A stretch of DNA of 64,000 bases from Putridiphycobacter sp045107045. Its GTDB lineage: Bacteria > Bacteroidota > Bacteroidia > Flavobacteriales_D > Crocinitomicaceae. The stretch is taken from positions 1 through 64,000 of the forward strand of contig JBGCFR010000002.1 in assembly GCA_045107045.1 (NCBI GenBank). Direction: 5' to 3'. Position 1 is the stretch's first letter; each line of letters begins with the position of its first letter. The position numbers were made by a program, and so were the translations under genes. Shown piece by piece: positions 18,716 to 28,336 of the stretch. The notes under the pieces were generated by a model, which was not told the origin of the DNA, ran no database searches, and saw only the letters and a list, made by a program, of their open reading frames with translations.

Positions 18716-19786
18716 TTAAGGTTGCTGAAAATTAGGATTAGAGATAAAGCTATCATCACTAAGTGACTTTAAAAAAAAGACTAGTGCTTTTTCTTCTTGA
18801 TCTGTTAAAAGACGATCACCATCAGGATCTAGATGAATTAATGGATCAAGGTATTCTGACACTCTTATTTCTCTACTGTAATGCTCTACTACTTCCTCAA
18901 GTGTTTCAAATCTACCATCATGCATATAAGGTGCCGTAAATACTAAGTTTCTTATAGATGGTATCTTAAATTTACCTAAATCTGCAGCATCTCCTGTAAC
19001 AGCAGCTTGACCTGAATCACTTGGAAAAAAATCCAACCCATTATTACGAAAATTAGTATCTGGGAAAAATGCTCCGAAGGGATAACCGTGACAATCTGCA
19101 CAACCTCCTTTACCTTCATCAAGATATATACCTCTCCCATTCTTCATTAATTCGACCTCATCATACGAATAGCCAGTTGTTTCGCCATTAAAATGTCTAT
19201 CGTGTGGAGAGTTTCCTGAAAGTAAAGTCCTTTCAAATTGAGCCAATGCTTTTACCACTAATGTTGAATCAATAACTTTAGTGCCAAAAGCTGCCATAAA
19301 TAAATTTGGGTATTTTGTGGACATTTGCAATGCTTCTACAGCGTTTTGCCATGTATTATTCATTTCAATAGGATTGGTTATCGGCTCGAGTGCTTGTTCT
19401 TCAAGCGTTTTTGATCGTCCGTCCCAAAAAAAAGAAGTCCCCCACGCAAGATTAAATAAAGGCATTGCATTTCTGTCTCCTAAAGTTCCTGTTATCCCTA
19501 CACTAAATTTCACTGTGTCCGAAAAGCTATGTGCTACAGAATGACAAGATGCACATGATTGAGTATTGTCAGAGGACAAAAGTGTTTCATAAAATAATTC
19601 TTTGCCCAATTCAATACCTTCAATTGTCATTGGGTTATCTGAAGGGCTTTTGATTGGTGGCACAAGATTTAAAACTTTAGGGTAATCTATCTCATAGGGC
19701 CTAATAATTGCTGTTGCTTGAATCTGATCTTTCCTGCAACTAAAAAACAAAATAAATACCACTAAAGAATAAAATACTTTTTTCAT
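18716..19786 (-). CDS. Di-heme cytochrome c peroxidase (MauG/CCP family) lipoprotein
   Basis: A lipoprotein signal (FFSC) precedes a 340-residue CCP/MauG-type protein with two c-type heme motifs, CASCH (Cys78) and CADCH (Cys229), plus the conserved WDGRSKTLEEQA and YMHDGRFETLEEVVEHY segments. Members reduce H2O2 or oxidise partner proteins in the periplasm. The lipid anchor puts this one on a membrane. It lies 73 nt downstream of a very similar gene, evidently a tandem duplicate. Confidence 0.92.
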   Translation of the reverse strand: MKKVFYSLVVFILFFSCRKDQIQATAIIRPYEIDYPKVLNLVPPIKSPSDNPMTIEGIELGKELFYETLLSSDNTQSCASCHSVAHSFSDTVKFSVGITGTLGDRNAMPLFNLAWGTSFFWDGRSKTLEEQALEPITNPIEMNNTWQNAVEALQMSTKYPNLFMAAFGTKVIDSTLVVKALAQFERTLLSGNSPHDRHFNGETTGYSYDEVELMKNGRGIYLDEGKGGCADCHGYPFGAFFPDTNFRNNGLDFFPSDSGQAAVTGDAADLGKFKIPSIRNLVFTAPYMHDGRFETLEEVVEHYSREIRVSEYLDPLIHLDPDGDRLLTDQEEKALVFFLKSLSDDSFISNPNFQQP

Positions 19787-19859
19787 GTGACTAACAATAA
19801 TACAATATTATTTGCTAAATACAGAAGGATAGGTAATTAAGAAATAATCTTTCGAATTA

Positions 19860-20930
19860 TTACTCTTGGAAATCAGGATTTGTAATAAAACTCTCATCAC
19901 TTAAAGATTTTAAGAAAAATACTAAGTATTCCTTTTCAGTCGAGCTCAAATTAACACCTCCATCATCCACATTTTTCATTAATGGGTCAATATATGGTGA
20001 CGGCTGTAAACCTGCACTATAATGCTCAACCACTTGTTCAAGTGTTTCGAATCTTCCGTCATGCATATAGGGTGCTGTATATATTAAATTTCTAATGGAT
20101 GGTGTTTTAAATTGACCCATATCGCTCATATCTCCAGTAATAGCCGCCAGCCCTGAATCAAGTGGCATAACATCTAACCCATTGTTATGAAACATATTAT
20201 CAGTAAACAAAACATTAAAATCATCACCATGACAGTGAAAGCAGTCTCCTTTTGACTCCTCAATAAATATTCCATAGCCTGCCTTCATTTTAAAATCATC
20301 CCCTGGTGAATAACCAGTTGGCTCACCCCTTAAGTATTTATCATAAGGAGAATTACCGGAAATCAATGTTCTTTCGAATTGAGCCAATGCTTTTGCAACT
20401 AGTAAAGAGTCAATAATCTCTGTTCCAAAAGCCGCTTTAAACAAAAGTGGATAATCAGTCGTTGCTTGCAAAGCCGCAACGGCTGCCTCCCATGTATTAT
20501 GCATTTCAATAGGGTTTGTGACTGGGTCTAAAGCTTGTTCCTCCAAAGTTTTTGAGCGACCATCCCAAAAAAGAGATGGAGCCCAACCTAGATTAAATAT
20601 CGGCATAGCATTTCTAGTACCTTCTATATCATCAATGCCTACACTAAATTTTAGCGGATCAGTAAAACTGTTTTCAGAAAGGTGGCATGTGGCACAAGCT
20701 TGTGTATTATCGGCCGAAAGTAATTTCTCATAAAATAACTTTTTCCCCAATACAACACCTTGCACTGTCATTGGATTATCCGCTGGAATTTCCATTGGAG
20801 GAATTCTCGCAGCAATTACTTCCGGATATTGAATTTCATATGGTGTGATCTCCGCTGTTGAAATAATTTGATCTTTTCTGCAGCTGATAAAACCTACTAC
20901 TAAAAAAAGAATATAAAATACATTTTTCAT
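19860..20930 (-). CDS. Di-heme cytochrome c peroxidase (MauG/CCP family) lipoprotein, paralogue
   Basis: Same length (356 residues) and plan as the adjacent paralogue: lipobox FISC, heme motifs CATCH and CFHCH, NPMTVQGVVLGKKLFYE, WDGRSKTLEEQALDP and YTAPYMHDGRFETLEQ. Differences cluster around the second heme (CFHCHGDDFN versus CADCHGYPFG), which may change substrate or redox potential. It is the promoter-proximal copy, with a TAACTTTG element 8 nt before the ATG, facing the lipB promoter. Confidence 0.92.
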   Translation of the reverse strand: MKNVFYILFLVVGFISCRKDQIISTAEITPYEIQYPEVIAARIPPMEIPADNPMTVQGVVLGKKLFYEKLLSADNTQACATCHLSENSFTDPLKFSVGIDDIEGTRNAMPIFNLGWAPSLFWDGRSKTLEEQALDPVTNPIEMHNTWEAAVAALQATTDYPLLFKAAFGTEIIDSLLVAKALAQFERTLISGNSPYDKYLRGEPTGYSPGDDFKMKAGYGIFIEESKGDCFHCHGDDFNVLFTDNMFHNNGLDVMPLDSGLAAITGDMSDMGQFKTPSIRNLIYTAPYMHDGRFETLEQVVEHYSAGLQPSPYIDPLMKNVDDGGVNLSSTEKEYLVFFLKSLSDESFITNPDFQE

Positions 20931-20938
20931 GCTATTAG

Positions 20939-20946
20939 CAAAGTTA
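20939..20946 (-). promoter_or_regulatory. -7 promoter element (TAACTTTG) of the peroxidase pair
   Basis: CAAAGTTA on the + strand reads TAACTTTG on the minus strand, 8 nt before the ATG at 20930. It is back to back with the lipB promoter 30 bp away. Confidence 0.6.
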
Positions 20947-20975
20947 CAACTTATTAATTAAACTAAAATATGACT

Positions 20976-20983
20976 TATCTTTG
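20976..20983 (+). promoter_or_regulatory. -7 promoter element (TATCTTTG) of lipB
   Basis: TATCTTTG matches TAnnTTTG and ends 6 nt before the lipB ATG, so the transcript is probably leaderless or has a leader of a few nucleotides. Confidence 0.6.
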
Positions 20984-20989
20984 TAGAGT

Positions 20990-21685
20990 ATGAAAAACCA
21001 AGTGAATTTTGATGATTTAGATCAGGTAGATTACAAAGTGGCATGGGATCATCAAGAGGTGCTTTTCAAAAAATCAGTTGATCTAAAAATAGCCAAACGT
21101 GATGGTAAAACAAATGAGCTTCCTGATCACCATTTGTTATTTTGTGAGCATCCTCATGTATATACCTTAGGAAAAAGTGGATCTGAACAGAACTTGCTAA
21201 TAAGTGAAGCTATTTTAAAACAAAAAAAAGCGACTTACTATAAAATTAATAGAGGAGGAGATATAACCTATCATGGTCCTGGACAATTGGTTGCCTATCC
21301 AATTCTTGACCTCGACCAATTTTTTACAGACATTCATAAATATATGCGCTACTTGGAAGAGGCAGTGATATTAACCATAAAAGAATTTGGCATTATTGGT
21401 ACACGTGTAGAAGGTTCTACTGGCGTTTGGCTAGACGTTGATACAACTAACGAAAGAAAAATTTGCGCTATGGGTGTTAAAAGCTCACGGTGGGTGACTA
21501 TGCACGGCTTAGCCTTAAATGTTAACCCAGACATGACATACTTTAACAATATTGTACCATGCGGAATTACTGATAAGGCAGTAACTTCAATGGCCAAAGA
21601 GTTAAACAAGCCCATCACTATGCAGGATGTTAAACCAGTTTTAAAGTCTAATTTAGCCAAGGTTTTTGATTTTAATTATAAATAA
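20990..21685 (+). CDS. lipB: Octanoyl-[acyl-carrier-protein]:protein N-octanoyltransferase
   Basis: LipB moves octanoate from octanoyl-ACP to lipoyl domains, the first step of lipoate synthesis. The BPL/LplA/LipB fold is visible in HVYTLGKSG, RGGDITYHGPGQLVAYPI and the catalytic pair, Lys164 in AMGVKSSRWVTMHG and Cys191 in VPCGITDKAVTSM. The 231-residue length is normal. lipA is not in the window. The serine hydrolase gene follows after 18 nt. Confidence 0.96.
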   Translation: MKNQVNFDDLDQVDYKVAWDHQEVLFKKSVDLKIAKRDGKTNELPDHHLLFCEHPHVYTLGKSGSEQNLLISEAILKQKKATYYKINRGGDITYHGPGQLVAYPILDLDQFFTDIHKYMRYLEEAVILTIKEFGIIGTRVEGSTGVWLDVDTTNERKICAMGVKSSRWVTMHGLALNVNPDMTYFNNIVPCGITDKAVTSMAKELNKPITMQDVKPVLKSNLAKVFDFNYK

Positions 21686-21703
21686 ATTCACTATCTTTCT
21701 TAT

Positions 21704-22933
21704 ATGAAAGGCTTTCTTAAAGTACTAAAATATTTTGGCTTACTAATCATTGCATTGTTGATTATTGCCAATTTAATTATTCTTTTTTCGGGTCGATTAT
21801 ATATTTATAAAGCCTTAAGCGCCACATATTTTAGAGGTAATTCAGGTCCTTCTATTTACGATCAAGAGGTGTTTAACAGCAGAATAGTTGCTAAAGGTGT
21901 TGCTCATGCGTGGAAAACTATTGATCAAGATCGAAATGTCACATTAAACAAAACTGACTTATCTTTCATTGAATCACTTAATCCATCATCATTTTTAGTG
22001 GCTTGGGGAGATACTATTATTTACGAAACATACTGGAATGAGCACGATAAAAATAGCATCAGCAACTCATTTTCAATGTCAAAATCTGTTGTCGCTTTGC
22101 TCATTGGAATTGCAATTGAAGAACAATTAATTCAATCAATAGATGAACCCGTTTCAAACTATCTTCCAGAGTTTTTAGGTGAAAAATCAACTATTACGAT
22201 TCGGCATATTTTAACTATGAGTTCAGGGCTTTCATGGTCTGAAAATTATGCCCATCCATTTTGTGATGTTGCGGAGCTATATTATGATACAGATGCTAGA
22301 GACCTAGCCTTAAATAGAAGAACAATTGAGGAAGAGCCTGGATTGGTCTGGCGCTATAAAAGTGGAGATACTCAAGTGCTAATGTATATCCTTGAAGCAG
22401 CTACAGGAAAAAAAACAGCAACATATGCTTCAGAAAAAATCTGGCAAAAAATTGGTGCTGAATCTGACGCAGCTTGGAGTCTGGTTGATCAAGACAATTC
22501 AGAAGAAAAAGCATATTGCTGTTTATATGCAACTACTAGTGACTTTGCACGTTTAGGAAAACTAATTAATCAACATGGAAAATGGAATGGCAAGTCAATC
22601 GTGGATAGTAGCTATATTGCGCAATTCAGAACATTGGCCCCGCTGGTTAAAGGCAATGGCAAACCAAATCAATTATACGGTTTTCAATATTGGATATATA
22701 CCGGGCTGCCGTATGAAGTTTACTATTTTAGGGGCATGTTAGGACAATATATTATCTCAATTCCCTCAAAAAATTTAGTAATTGTTAGAACAGGAATGGG
22801 AACACTTGAAAATGGGGCTAATCAAGAAGATTGGCCAAACAATATTAGCCATCCAATAGAAGGACATAGACTGGAATTGCCAAATTATATTGAAATAGGT
22901 TTATCAATTTTGGAAAAATATAAAAAGAATTAG
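21704..22933 (+). CDS. Membrane-anchored serine hydrolase, class C beta-lactamase family
   Basis: One N-terminal transmembrane segment (about residues 9-28) anchors a 370-residue beta-lactamase-fold domain with the SxxK nucleophile motif in SMSKSVVALLIG, HILTMSSGLSW, and WRYKSGDTQVLMY at the position of the second active-site element. Such proteins include esterases, D-aminopeptidases and penicillin-binding-like hydrolases, so the substrate cannot be stated. The active site faces the periplasm if the N-terminus is inside. Confidence 0.85.
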   Translation: MKGFLKVLKYFGLLIIALLIIANLIILFSGRLYIYKALSATYFRGNSGPSIYDQEVFNSRIVAKGVAHAWKTIDQDRNVTLNKTDLSFIESLNPSSFLVAWGDTIIYETYWNEHDKNSISNSFSMSKSVVALLIGIAIEEQLIQSIDEPVSNYLPEFLGEKSTITIRHILTMSSGLSWSENYAHPFCDVAELYYDTDARDLALNRRTIEEEPGLVWRYKSGDTQVLMYILEAATGKKTATYASEKIWQKIGAESDAAWSLVDQDNSEEKAYCCLYATTSDFARLGKLINQHGKWNGKSIVDSSYIAQFRTLAPLVKGNGKPNQLYGFQYWIYTGLPYEVYYFRGMLGQYIISIPSKNLVIVRTGMGTLENGANQEDWPNNISHPIEGHRLELPNYIEIGLSILEKYKKN

Positions 22934-22936
22934 TGC

Positions 22937-22944
22937 TACTTTTG
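22937..22944 (+). promoter_or_regulatory. -7 promoter element (TACTTTTG)
   Basis: TACTTTTG matches TAnnTTTG and lies 18 nt before the ATG at 22963. It supports choosing that ATG over the upstream in-frame GTG at 22933, which would lie before the transcription start. Confidence 0.5.
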
Positions 22945-22962
22945 CATTCTAAAATACTCCCA

Positions 22963-23376
22963 ATGCGAAAAGACATAGTCGTACCAAAAGTAGAAAATAT
23001 AGGTATAGCCATAATTCAAGAATTAAATGATGAAAAAACGGCTCAGGTTTACAATGTTTACCTGATCAATTATAGCAATCAAACTTTAGAAAACGTGCTT
23101 GTTAGTTCAAAAGGTTATGGAGTAGACCCTAACAATGGAGAAACTGTAAAAACCTCTGTTTTAAGGCATAAATTAAGTGATTTATCACCAAAAAGTTATG
23201 CTAGAATTGAACCAATAATTGATACTTTATTTGGCTTATCAAATGAGTATTGGTTAAGTTACTATATTGGCAAAGACATTTATGATAAAAAATATATTTT
23301 TCTCCCTGAAACCATAAATGAAACGCATTTTATAGATATTCCACTAATTGAAAAAAAAGGCGTTATTATTAAATAA
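22963..23376 (+). CDS. Conserved hypothetical protein
   Basis: The 137-residue product starts MRKDIVVPKVENIGIAI. It has no signal peptide and no membrane segment. It alternates short strands (VYNVYLINYSNQTLENVLVSSKGYG, ARIEPIIDTLFG) and ends with IPLIEKKGVIIK. I do not recognise a named family, though the ordered composition argues for a real gene, probably a Bacteroidota-specific cytosolic protein. The GTG at 22933 that overlaps the hydrolase stop is an alternative start adding ten residues. Confidence 0.7.
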   Translation: MRKDIVVPKVENIGIAIIQELNDEKTAQVYNVYLINYSNQTLENVLVSSKGYGVDPNNGETVKTSVLRHKLSDLSPKSYARIEPIIDTLFGLSNEYWLSYYIGKDIYDKKYIFLPETINETHFIDIPLIEKKGVIIK

Positions 23377-23508
23377 AAAACGCTTAGGTTCCATTTTACC
23401 TTAAATTAATAGGCCATACCACTGAATCAAGAATTCAATCGAGTAAAGTTTTCATAGCTATAATTCAATATTTTTTTCTTAGCTTAACCCCAAAATCTTA
23501 ATTTGTGC

Positions 23509-26500
23509 ATGATGAAAAAATTTTTACTCATTATCATTCTATCTATTTCAAGCATAAATTTTGCCCAAGTTTTAAATGGACAGCCAAGTGAATTTACACC
23601 AATTCATGGCAGAGCTGCTGGTTGCAATCCTCCTACCGCTTCCACATTTTTAGAGTTAAATAATGTGAAGGCAATGATTCACACTGCAGGGAATTTATGG
23701 CAAATTCCTAATCGAAATTTTTGTCATTATGAAGTCCCAAAAGGTTCTGGAATTATGGCATTATTTACCTCATCATTATGGTTAGGTGGAGTAGACATAA
23801 ATGGTCAATTAAAACTGGCTGCATTAAGATATAGAAATGGACAGGACTATTGGACAGGACCTTTGAATACAACTGGCGAAGCGGAAATTATCCCAGAAAC
23901 ATGTAATCAATATGATCGCCATTTTAAAATCACAAAAGAAGAAGTTACACTCTTCAATGCATGGTATACAGCGGGAGTTAACGATCAAGAGTTCGGCACT
24001 AACACACAGGCTGAAAATTTTCCTAATTATACTATACCCGAATCAATTTTAAAATGGCCTGCTCATGGTGATGTATCAATAGGACAGCCCTATTACTTAG
24101 CACCTTTTTACGATAATCCATTAGCACCAGGTGGTAAAAATGGACTCTATGACCCTGCTAATGATGGAGATTATCCATGGTACGATATCAATAAGTCTAT
24201 TGAATGTAAAAACTCAAGAGAAGTCACATTATATGGAGATGAAACTCTCTGGTGGATTATGAATGATAAAGGAAATATCCATACAGAGACTGGTGGTGAA
24301 CCACTGGGTATGGAAATTAGAGCCCAAGCTTTTGCCTTTGCTACTAATAATGAAATAGATAATATGACTTTTTATAATTATGAGTTAATTAATCGGTCTA
24401 CACAAACATTATTTGAAACCTATTTTGGAGTAATGGTTGATGTAGCACTAGGTGGACCGAACGACGATTATGTTGGCTGTGATGTGTCAAGAGGTCTTGG
24501 TTATTGTTACAACGGAGATAATTTTGATGGAGACGAAATGGGCTTTAAAGGTTATGGTGATATGCCAGCAGCGGTAGGTGTTGATTTTTTTGAAGGTCCG
24601 TACCAGGACAATGATCAAATTGATAACCCATTAACAGAAAATACAATTGCAGCCATTAATCAAAATGGAATCCCTTATGAAGGTCTTGGCATAGGATATG
24701 GTGATGGAATTATCGATAATGAAAGATTTGGAATGCGTAGGTTTTTATACTACAACAATACAGGAACTGGTAATGTCGATCAAACCGACCCTCAAATAGC
24801 TATAGACTATTATGCTTATTTAACGGGTTATTGGAAAGATGGTTCTCGATTTGTTTATGGAGGAAGTGGTCATGCATCAGATGCAGGGGCCAATACTTCA
24901 GTAAACGCAGATTTTATGTTTCCAGGTGATACCGACCCTTTGGGTTGGGGAACTGGTGGAGTACCACAGCCAAGTTGGACAGAAGAGTCTTCAAATAATA
25001 CACCTTATGATAGACGTTTTGCTCAATCTGCTGGACCATTTATATTAAAACCAGGTGCTGTAAATAATATTACTGTTGGTGTCGTTTGGGCACGATCAAC
25101 AACTGGTGTTCCTTTCGAATCTGTAAGAGACCTACAAAAAGCTGATGATAAAGCACAAGCTCTTTTTGATAATTGCTTTCAAATTCTAGAGGGACCACAT
25201 GCTCCTGATATGAAAATTCAAGAATTAAAAAATCAACTTATCCTCACAATTAGCAACCCTAAAGGCTCTAACAATGAAAACGAATCTTACAAAGAAATAG
25301 ATGCAGAAATCGTGAATGTTGATGATGACCCTGACTTTGATAATTATTATCGTTTTCAAGGCTATCAAATTTATCAATTGGCAAGCTCTGATGTTGCTTC
25401 GAATGATTTGAATGATATTACAAAAGCAAGGCTTGCCTTTCAATGTGATATTGAAGATGACATTACAACTCTCATCAATTATACGTACGACTTAAATATG
25501 GGCGCCCAAATACCGCAAGTTGAAGTAAAAGGAGAAAATGAAGGTATTCAACATTCGTTCCACGTAACTGAAGATTTATTTGCCACAGGCGACCGAAAAC
25601 TTGTCAATTTTAAAAAGTACTATTTTATGGCTGTTGCTTATGGGTCAAATATATATAAAGAATATATTCCTGGGGATGTTTCTGCAATCAATGGTCAAAC
25701 CAAACCTTACCTAGGAAGCAGAAAGGCAGCATTTGGTGAAATCAAGTCTTATCTTGGAATTCCTCATGAAGCTAGAGTTGAAGGATTGGGCACTACTTAC
25801 GGCACATATTATGGCTGGTCTCCTAAAATTACACAATATGAAGGTGTTGGTAACGGGGGAAGACGGTTAGAACTTAGTGAAGCAAGTGTTGCTGAAATAT
25901 TAAAGAATAATCAACTTAAAAATATTGAATACAAGCAAGGTTTTGGGCCCATTGATGTAAAGGTAATTGACCCTCTCAATCTAAAGTCAGGTGAGTATAC
26001 TGTTTTGTTCAACAAAGATGCTGTTATTACTAGAGGTGCAATTATTGATACCTCAGGCTGGAAAATAATTCGCAATGATAATGGTGTTCGAGACACTATT
26101 ATCAGTCCAAATGTGCTCAAAACGAATACCGAATTATTATGCCCAGAATGGGGTATTTCAGTTAGTATTAAACAAACTCCATACTTAGGAAATAAACTGA
26201 CTGCGCCAACATGGGAAACGACCCCAATTTACAGTGACATCAACTTTTCGGATTCAGCTAAATTATGGTTGACAGGAATTGAAGACTCCGATAACAATTA
26301 TTCAACCAATTGGATTCGGTCTGGGTCAAATACTAAACCTGATACTGATGACCCTAGCTGCAGTCCAGATTTATGGATTACCAACCCTTGCTACTATTAC
26401 GACAGAGATGTCTCTGGTGATTGGAAAGAAATGCTAAGTGGAGCTATATCACCATTTAAATATGTTGGCTTTGAAATTGATGGTATGCCTATGGGAAACC

Positions 26501-27549
26501 CTGGTGATAATCCAAGTACCGACCCCAATGAGGGATATCCTAAGTTTAATAGTGCTTACTTTAAATCTTTGCCGATTACTGGCTTGCATGATATCGATCT
26601 GGTTATCACTTCCGATAAAACAAAATGGACTAAATGTCCAGTAATAGAACTCAGTCATAACGAAGATCAATCTGTTGGTAATTCAGATGTTTTGGAATTA
26701 AGAAATCAGACCTCGGTTGATAAAAACGGTAAGGAAATTAGTGGAGAAAAGGGAATGGGATGGTTTCCCGGTTATGCTATTAGTGTTACAACTGGTGAAA
26801 GACTTAATATCGTTTTTGGAGAAAACTCTTGGCTTAAAGGAGAAAACGGTGCCGATATGCTTTGGAACCCCTCTGAAAATATTTCGAATCCTACTGGCCA
26901 ACCATTGCTTGGTGGTATGCATTATGTTTACATTTTTGGAACAGAAAATGACATGCCAGCTTATGATGAAGGCAAATACATATATACTGAACTTGAACAA
27001 CAAACCAAATCTGGACATCAAAATGTATTTAAAAACTGCATTTGGATTTACGAACCATTGCTACGTCAAAATCATGACTTATATGAAACAGATGTGATCA
27101 TTAAAGCAAGGACTTCAAAACCATATACTATCAGGAATAATAATGATAGCAACAACGGTTATCCTCAATATAGGTTCAATATTACCGAAACAGAAATGGC
27201 TCGAAATGGAATGTCTAGTGAGCTTGAATCTCTTTTAGATATTATTAATATTGTCCCTAATCCGTATTACGCATATAATGCTTATGAATCTTCTAGATTA
27301 GATAAGGTTGCAAAAATCACCAACCTTCCTCAACAATGTACAATACGAATATTCAATATGTCTGGTCAGCTAATCAAGCAATTCGAAAAAGACGCAGATC
27401 AAACTTTTATCGATTGGAATTTAGCGAATACAAAGGGTGTCCCAATTGCCAGTGGAATATATATTATACACATAGAAGTGCCTGGTATTGGAGAAAAAAT
27501 TCTGAAGTGGTTTTGTACTATGCGAAAAGACGATTTCGACAATTTATAA
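23509..27549 (+). CDS. Very large secreted protein with T9SS-like C-terminal domain
   Basis: The start is placed at ATG 23509 (ATG 23512 also possible), not the upstream TTG at 23503. A signal peptide (to about residue 20, NFAQ) leads a roughly 1,300-residue extracellular protein rich in Asn, Asp, Gly, Tyr and Trp. The last 100 residues hold NIVPNPYYAYNAYE, TIRIFNMSGQLIKQF and ASGIYIIHIEVPG, a FlgD/T9SS-type sorting fold, but it ends ILKWFCTMRKDDFDNL rather than in the KLVVE-type end of classical type A domains. This ending is seen in a class of giant T9SS cargo in Bacteroidota. Function unknown. Single gene, with a near-match -7 element just upstream. Confidence 0.75.
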   Translation: MMKKFLLIIILSISSINFAQVLNGQPSEFTPIHGRAAGCNPPTASTFLELNNVKAMIHTAGNLWQIPNRNFCHYEVPKGSGIMALFTSSLWLGGVDINGQLKLAALRYRNGQDYWTGPLNTTGEAEIIPETCNQYDRHFKITKEEVTLFNAWYTAGVNDQEFGTNTQAENFPNYTIPESILKWPAHGDVSIGQPYYLAPFYDNPLAPGGKNGLYDPANDGDYPWYDINKSIECKNSREVTLYGDETLWWIMNDKGNIHTETGGEPLGMEIRAQAFAFATNNEIDNMTFYNYELINRSTQTLFETYFGVMVDVALGGPNDDYVGCDVSRGLGYCYNGDNFDGDEMGFKGYGDMPAAVGVDFFEGPYQDNDQIDNPLTENTIAAINQNGIPYEGLGIGYGDGIIDNERFGMRRFLYYNNTGTGNVDQTDPQIAIDYYAYLTGYWKDGSRFVYGGSGHASDAGANTSVNADFMFPGDTDPLGWGTGGVPQPSWTEESSNNTPYDRRFAQSAGPFILKPGAVNNITVGVVWARSTTGVPFESVRDLQKADDKAQALFDNCFQILEGPHAPDMKIQELKNQLILTISNPKGSNNENESYKEIDAEIVNVDDDPDFDNYYRFQGYQIYQLASSDVASNDLNDITKARLAFQCDIEDDITTLINYTYDLNMGAQIPQVEVKGENEGIQHSFHVTEDLFATGDRKLVNFKKYYFMAVAYGSNIYKEYIPGDVSAINGQTKPYLGSRKAAFGEIKSYLGIPHEARVEGLGTTYGTYYGWSPKITQYEGVGNGGRRLELSEASVAEILKNNQLKNIEYKQGFGPIDVKVIDPLNLKSGEYTVLFNKDAVITRGAIIDTSGWKIIRNDNGVRDTIISPNVLKTNTELLCPEWGISVSIKQTPYLGNKLTAPTWETTPIYSDINFSDSAKLWLTGIEDSDNNYSTNWIRSGSNTKPDTDDPSCSPDLWITNPCYYYDRDVSGDWKEMLSGAISPFKYVGFEIDGMPMGNPGDNPSTDPNEGYPKFNSAYFKSLPITGLHDIDLVITSDKTKWTKCPVIELSHNEDQSVGNSDVLELRNQTSVDKNGKEISGEKGMGWFPGYAISVTTGERLNIVFGENSWLKGENGADMLWNPSENISNPTGQPLLGGMHYVYIFGTENDMPAYDEGKYIYTELEQQTKSGHQNVFKNCIWIYEPLLRQNHDLYETDVIIKARTSKPYTIRNNNDSNNGYPQYRFNITETEMARNGMSSELESLLDIINIVPNPYYAYNAYESSRLDKVAKITNLPQQCTIRIFNMSGQLIKQFEKDADQTFIDWNLANTKGVPIASGIYIIHIEVPGIGEKILKWFCTMRKDDFDNL

Positions 27550-27616
27550 GTCTCTGGTAAAATAAAGTTTGCTAAACATGTTATGATTTGTCTTAACTAT
27601 GTATTTTAGCATTTTT

Positions 27617-28336
27617 ATGAGCGCTGCTGTTAAATCGAACCCAGACTTTACTATCCTTCTGCCTTGTTATAATCCAATTAATGGTTGGGCCGAAAATGTG
27701 GTAAAGACAACACGTGAAATTGAATCAGAACTTGGCGTTTCAGCTCAATTAATTATTGTCATTGATGGGTCAATTAAAAACACAAATCAAGAGACTTTAA
27801 GCTTGATTAGGACTTCAATTCCTAATTCTACAATTATTGAATATTCTGATAATAAAGGTAAGGGATATGCCCTTAGACAAGGTGTAAAAGCAACTATTAA
27901 CTTTCCTATAGTTTACACGGATATAGACTTTCCTTATACAAACAAAAGTTTCATTAATATTTACAAGGAATTGACCAAAAGTTATGATGTTGTTCTAGGT
28001 AAACGGGACACGTCTTATTATGACAAAACACCTTGGATTAGAAAAGTTATTTCTAAAAGCTTAAGGGCTGTTTTAAAATATTTTTTGCGGTTGCCAACTG
28101 ATGATTCTCAATGTGGCATTAAAGGTTTTAATGAAAAAGGAGCCAACGTTTTTTTGGAAACTAGAATTAATCGATTTCTGTTCGATTTAGAGTTTGTTAA
28201 ACTGACAAGCAAAAGACGTTTAAAATATAAAACAGTGATGGTAGAATTAAAACCAAATATCGTTTTTAGCAAGGTTAACTTTAAAATATTAGCAAAAGAA
28301 TCACTTAACTTTATTAAAGTACTATTTAGAAAATGA
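27617..28336 (+). CDS. Family 2 glycosyltransferase (dolichyl-phosphate glucose synthase-like)
   Basis: ATG 27617 is preferred to the in-frame ATG at 27599, since a TATTTTAG -7-like element lies between them. The product (239 residues) is a soluble GT-A enzyme: FTILLPCYNPINGW, LIIVIDGSIKN, the DxD-like TDIDFPYT and DDSQCGIKGFN (with the ED/DD..Q-C-G-K motif of GT2). It resembles polyprenyl-phosphate-sugar synthases. Its 3' end overlaps the opposing GT-C gene by 15 nt. Functionally it could charge the polyprenyl-phosphate-sugar donor that the GT-C enzymes use, which is inference. Confidence 0.85.
   Translation: MSAAVKSNPDFTILLPCYNPINGWAENVVKTTREIESELGVSAQLIIVIDGSIKNTNQETLSLIRTSIPNSTIIEYSDNKGKGYALRQGVKATINFPIVYTDIDFPYTNKSFINIYKELTKSYDVVLGKRDTSYYDKTPWIRKVISKSLRAVLKYFLRLPTDDSQCGIKGFNEKGANVFLETRINRFLFDLEFVKLTSKRRLKYKTVMVELKPNIVFSKVNFKILAKESLNFIKVLFRK

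Noticed and set aside
26717..27097. 126-codon ORF in another frame within the large secreted-protein gene
   Set aside because: The main frame continues without break through it; the composition of the alternative frame is not protein-like.
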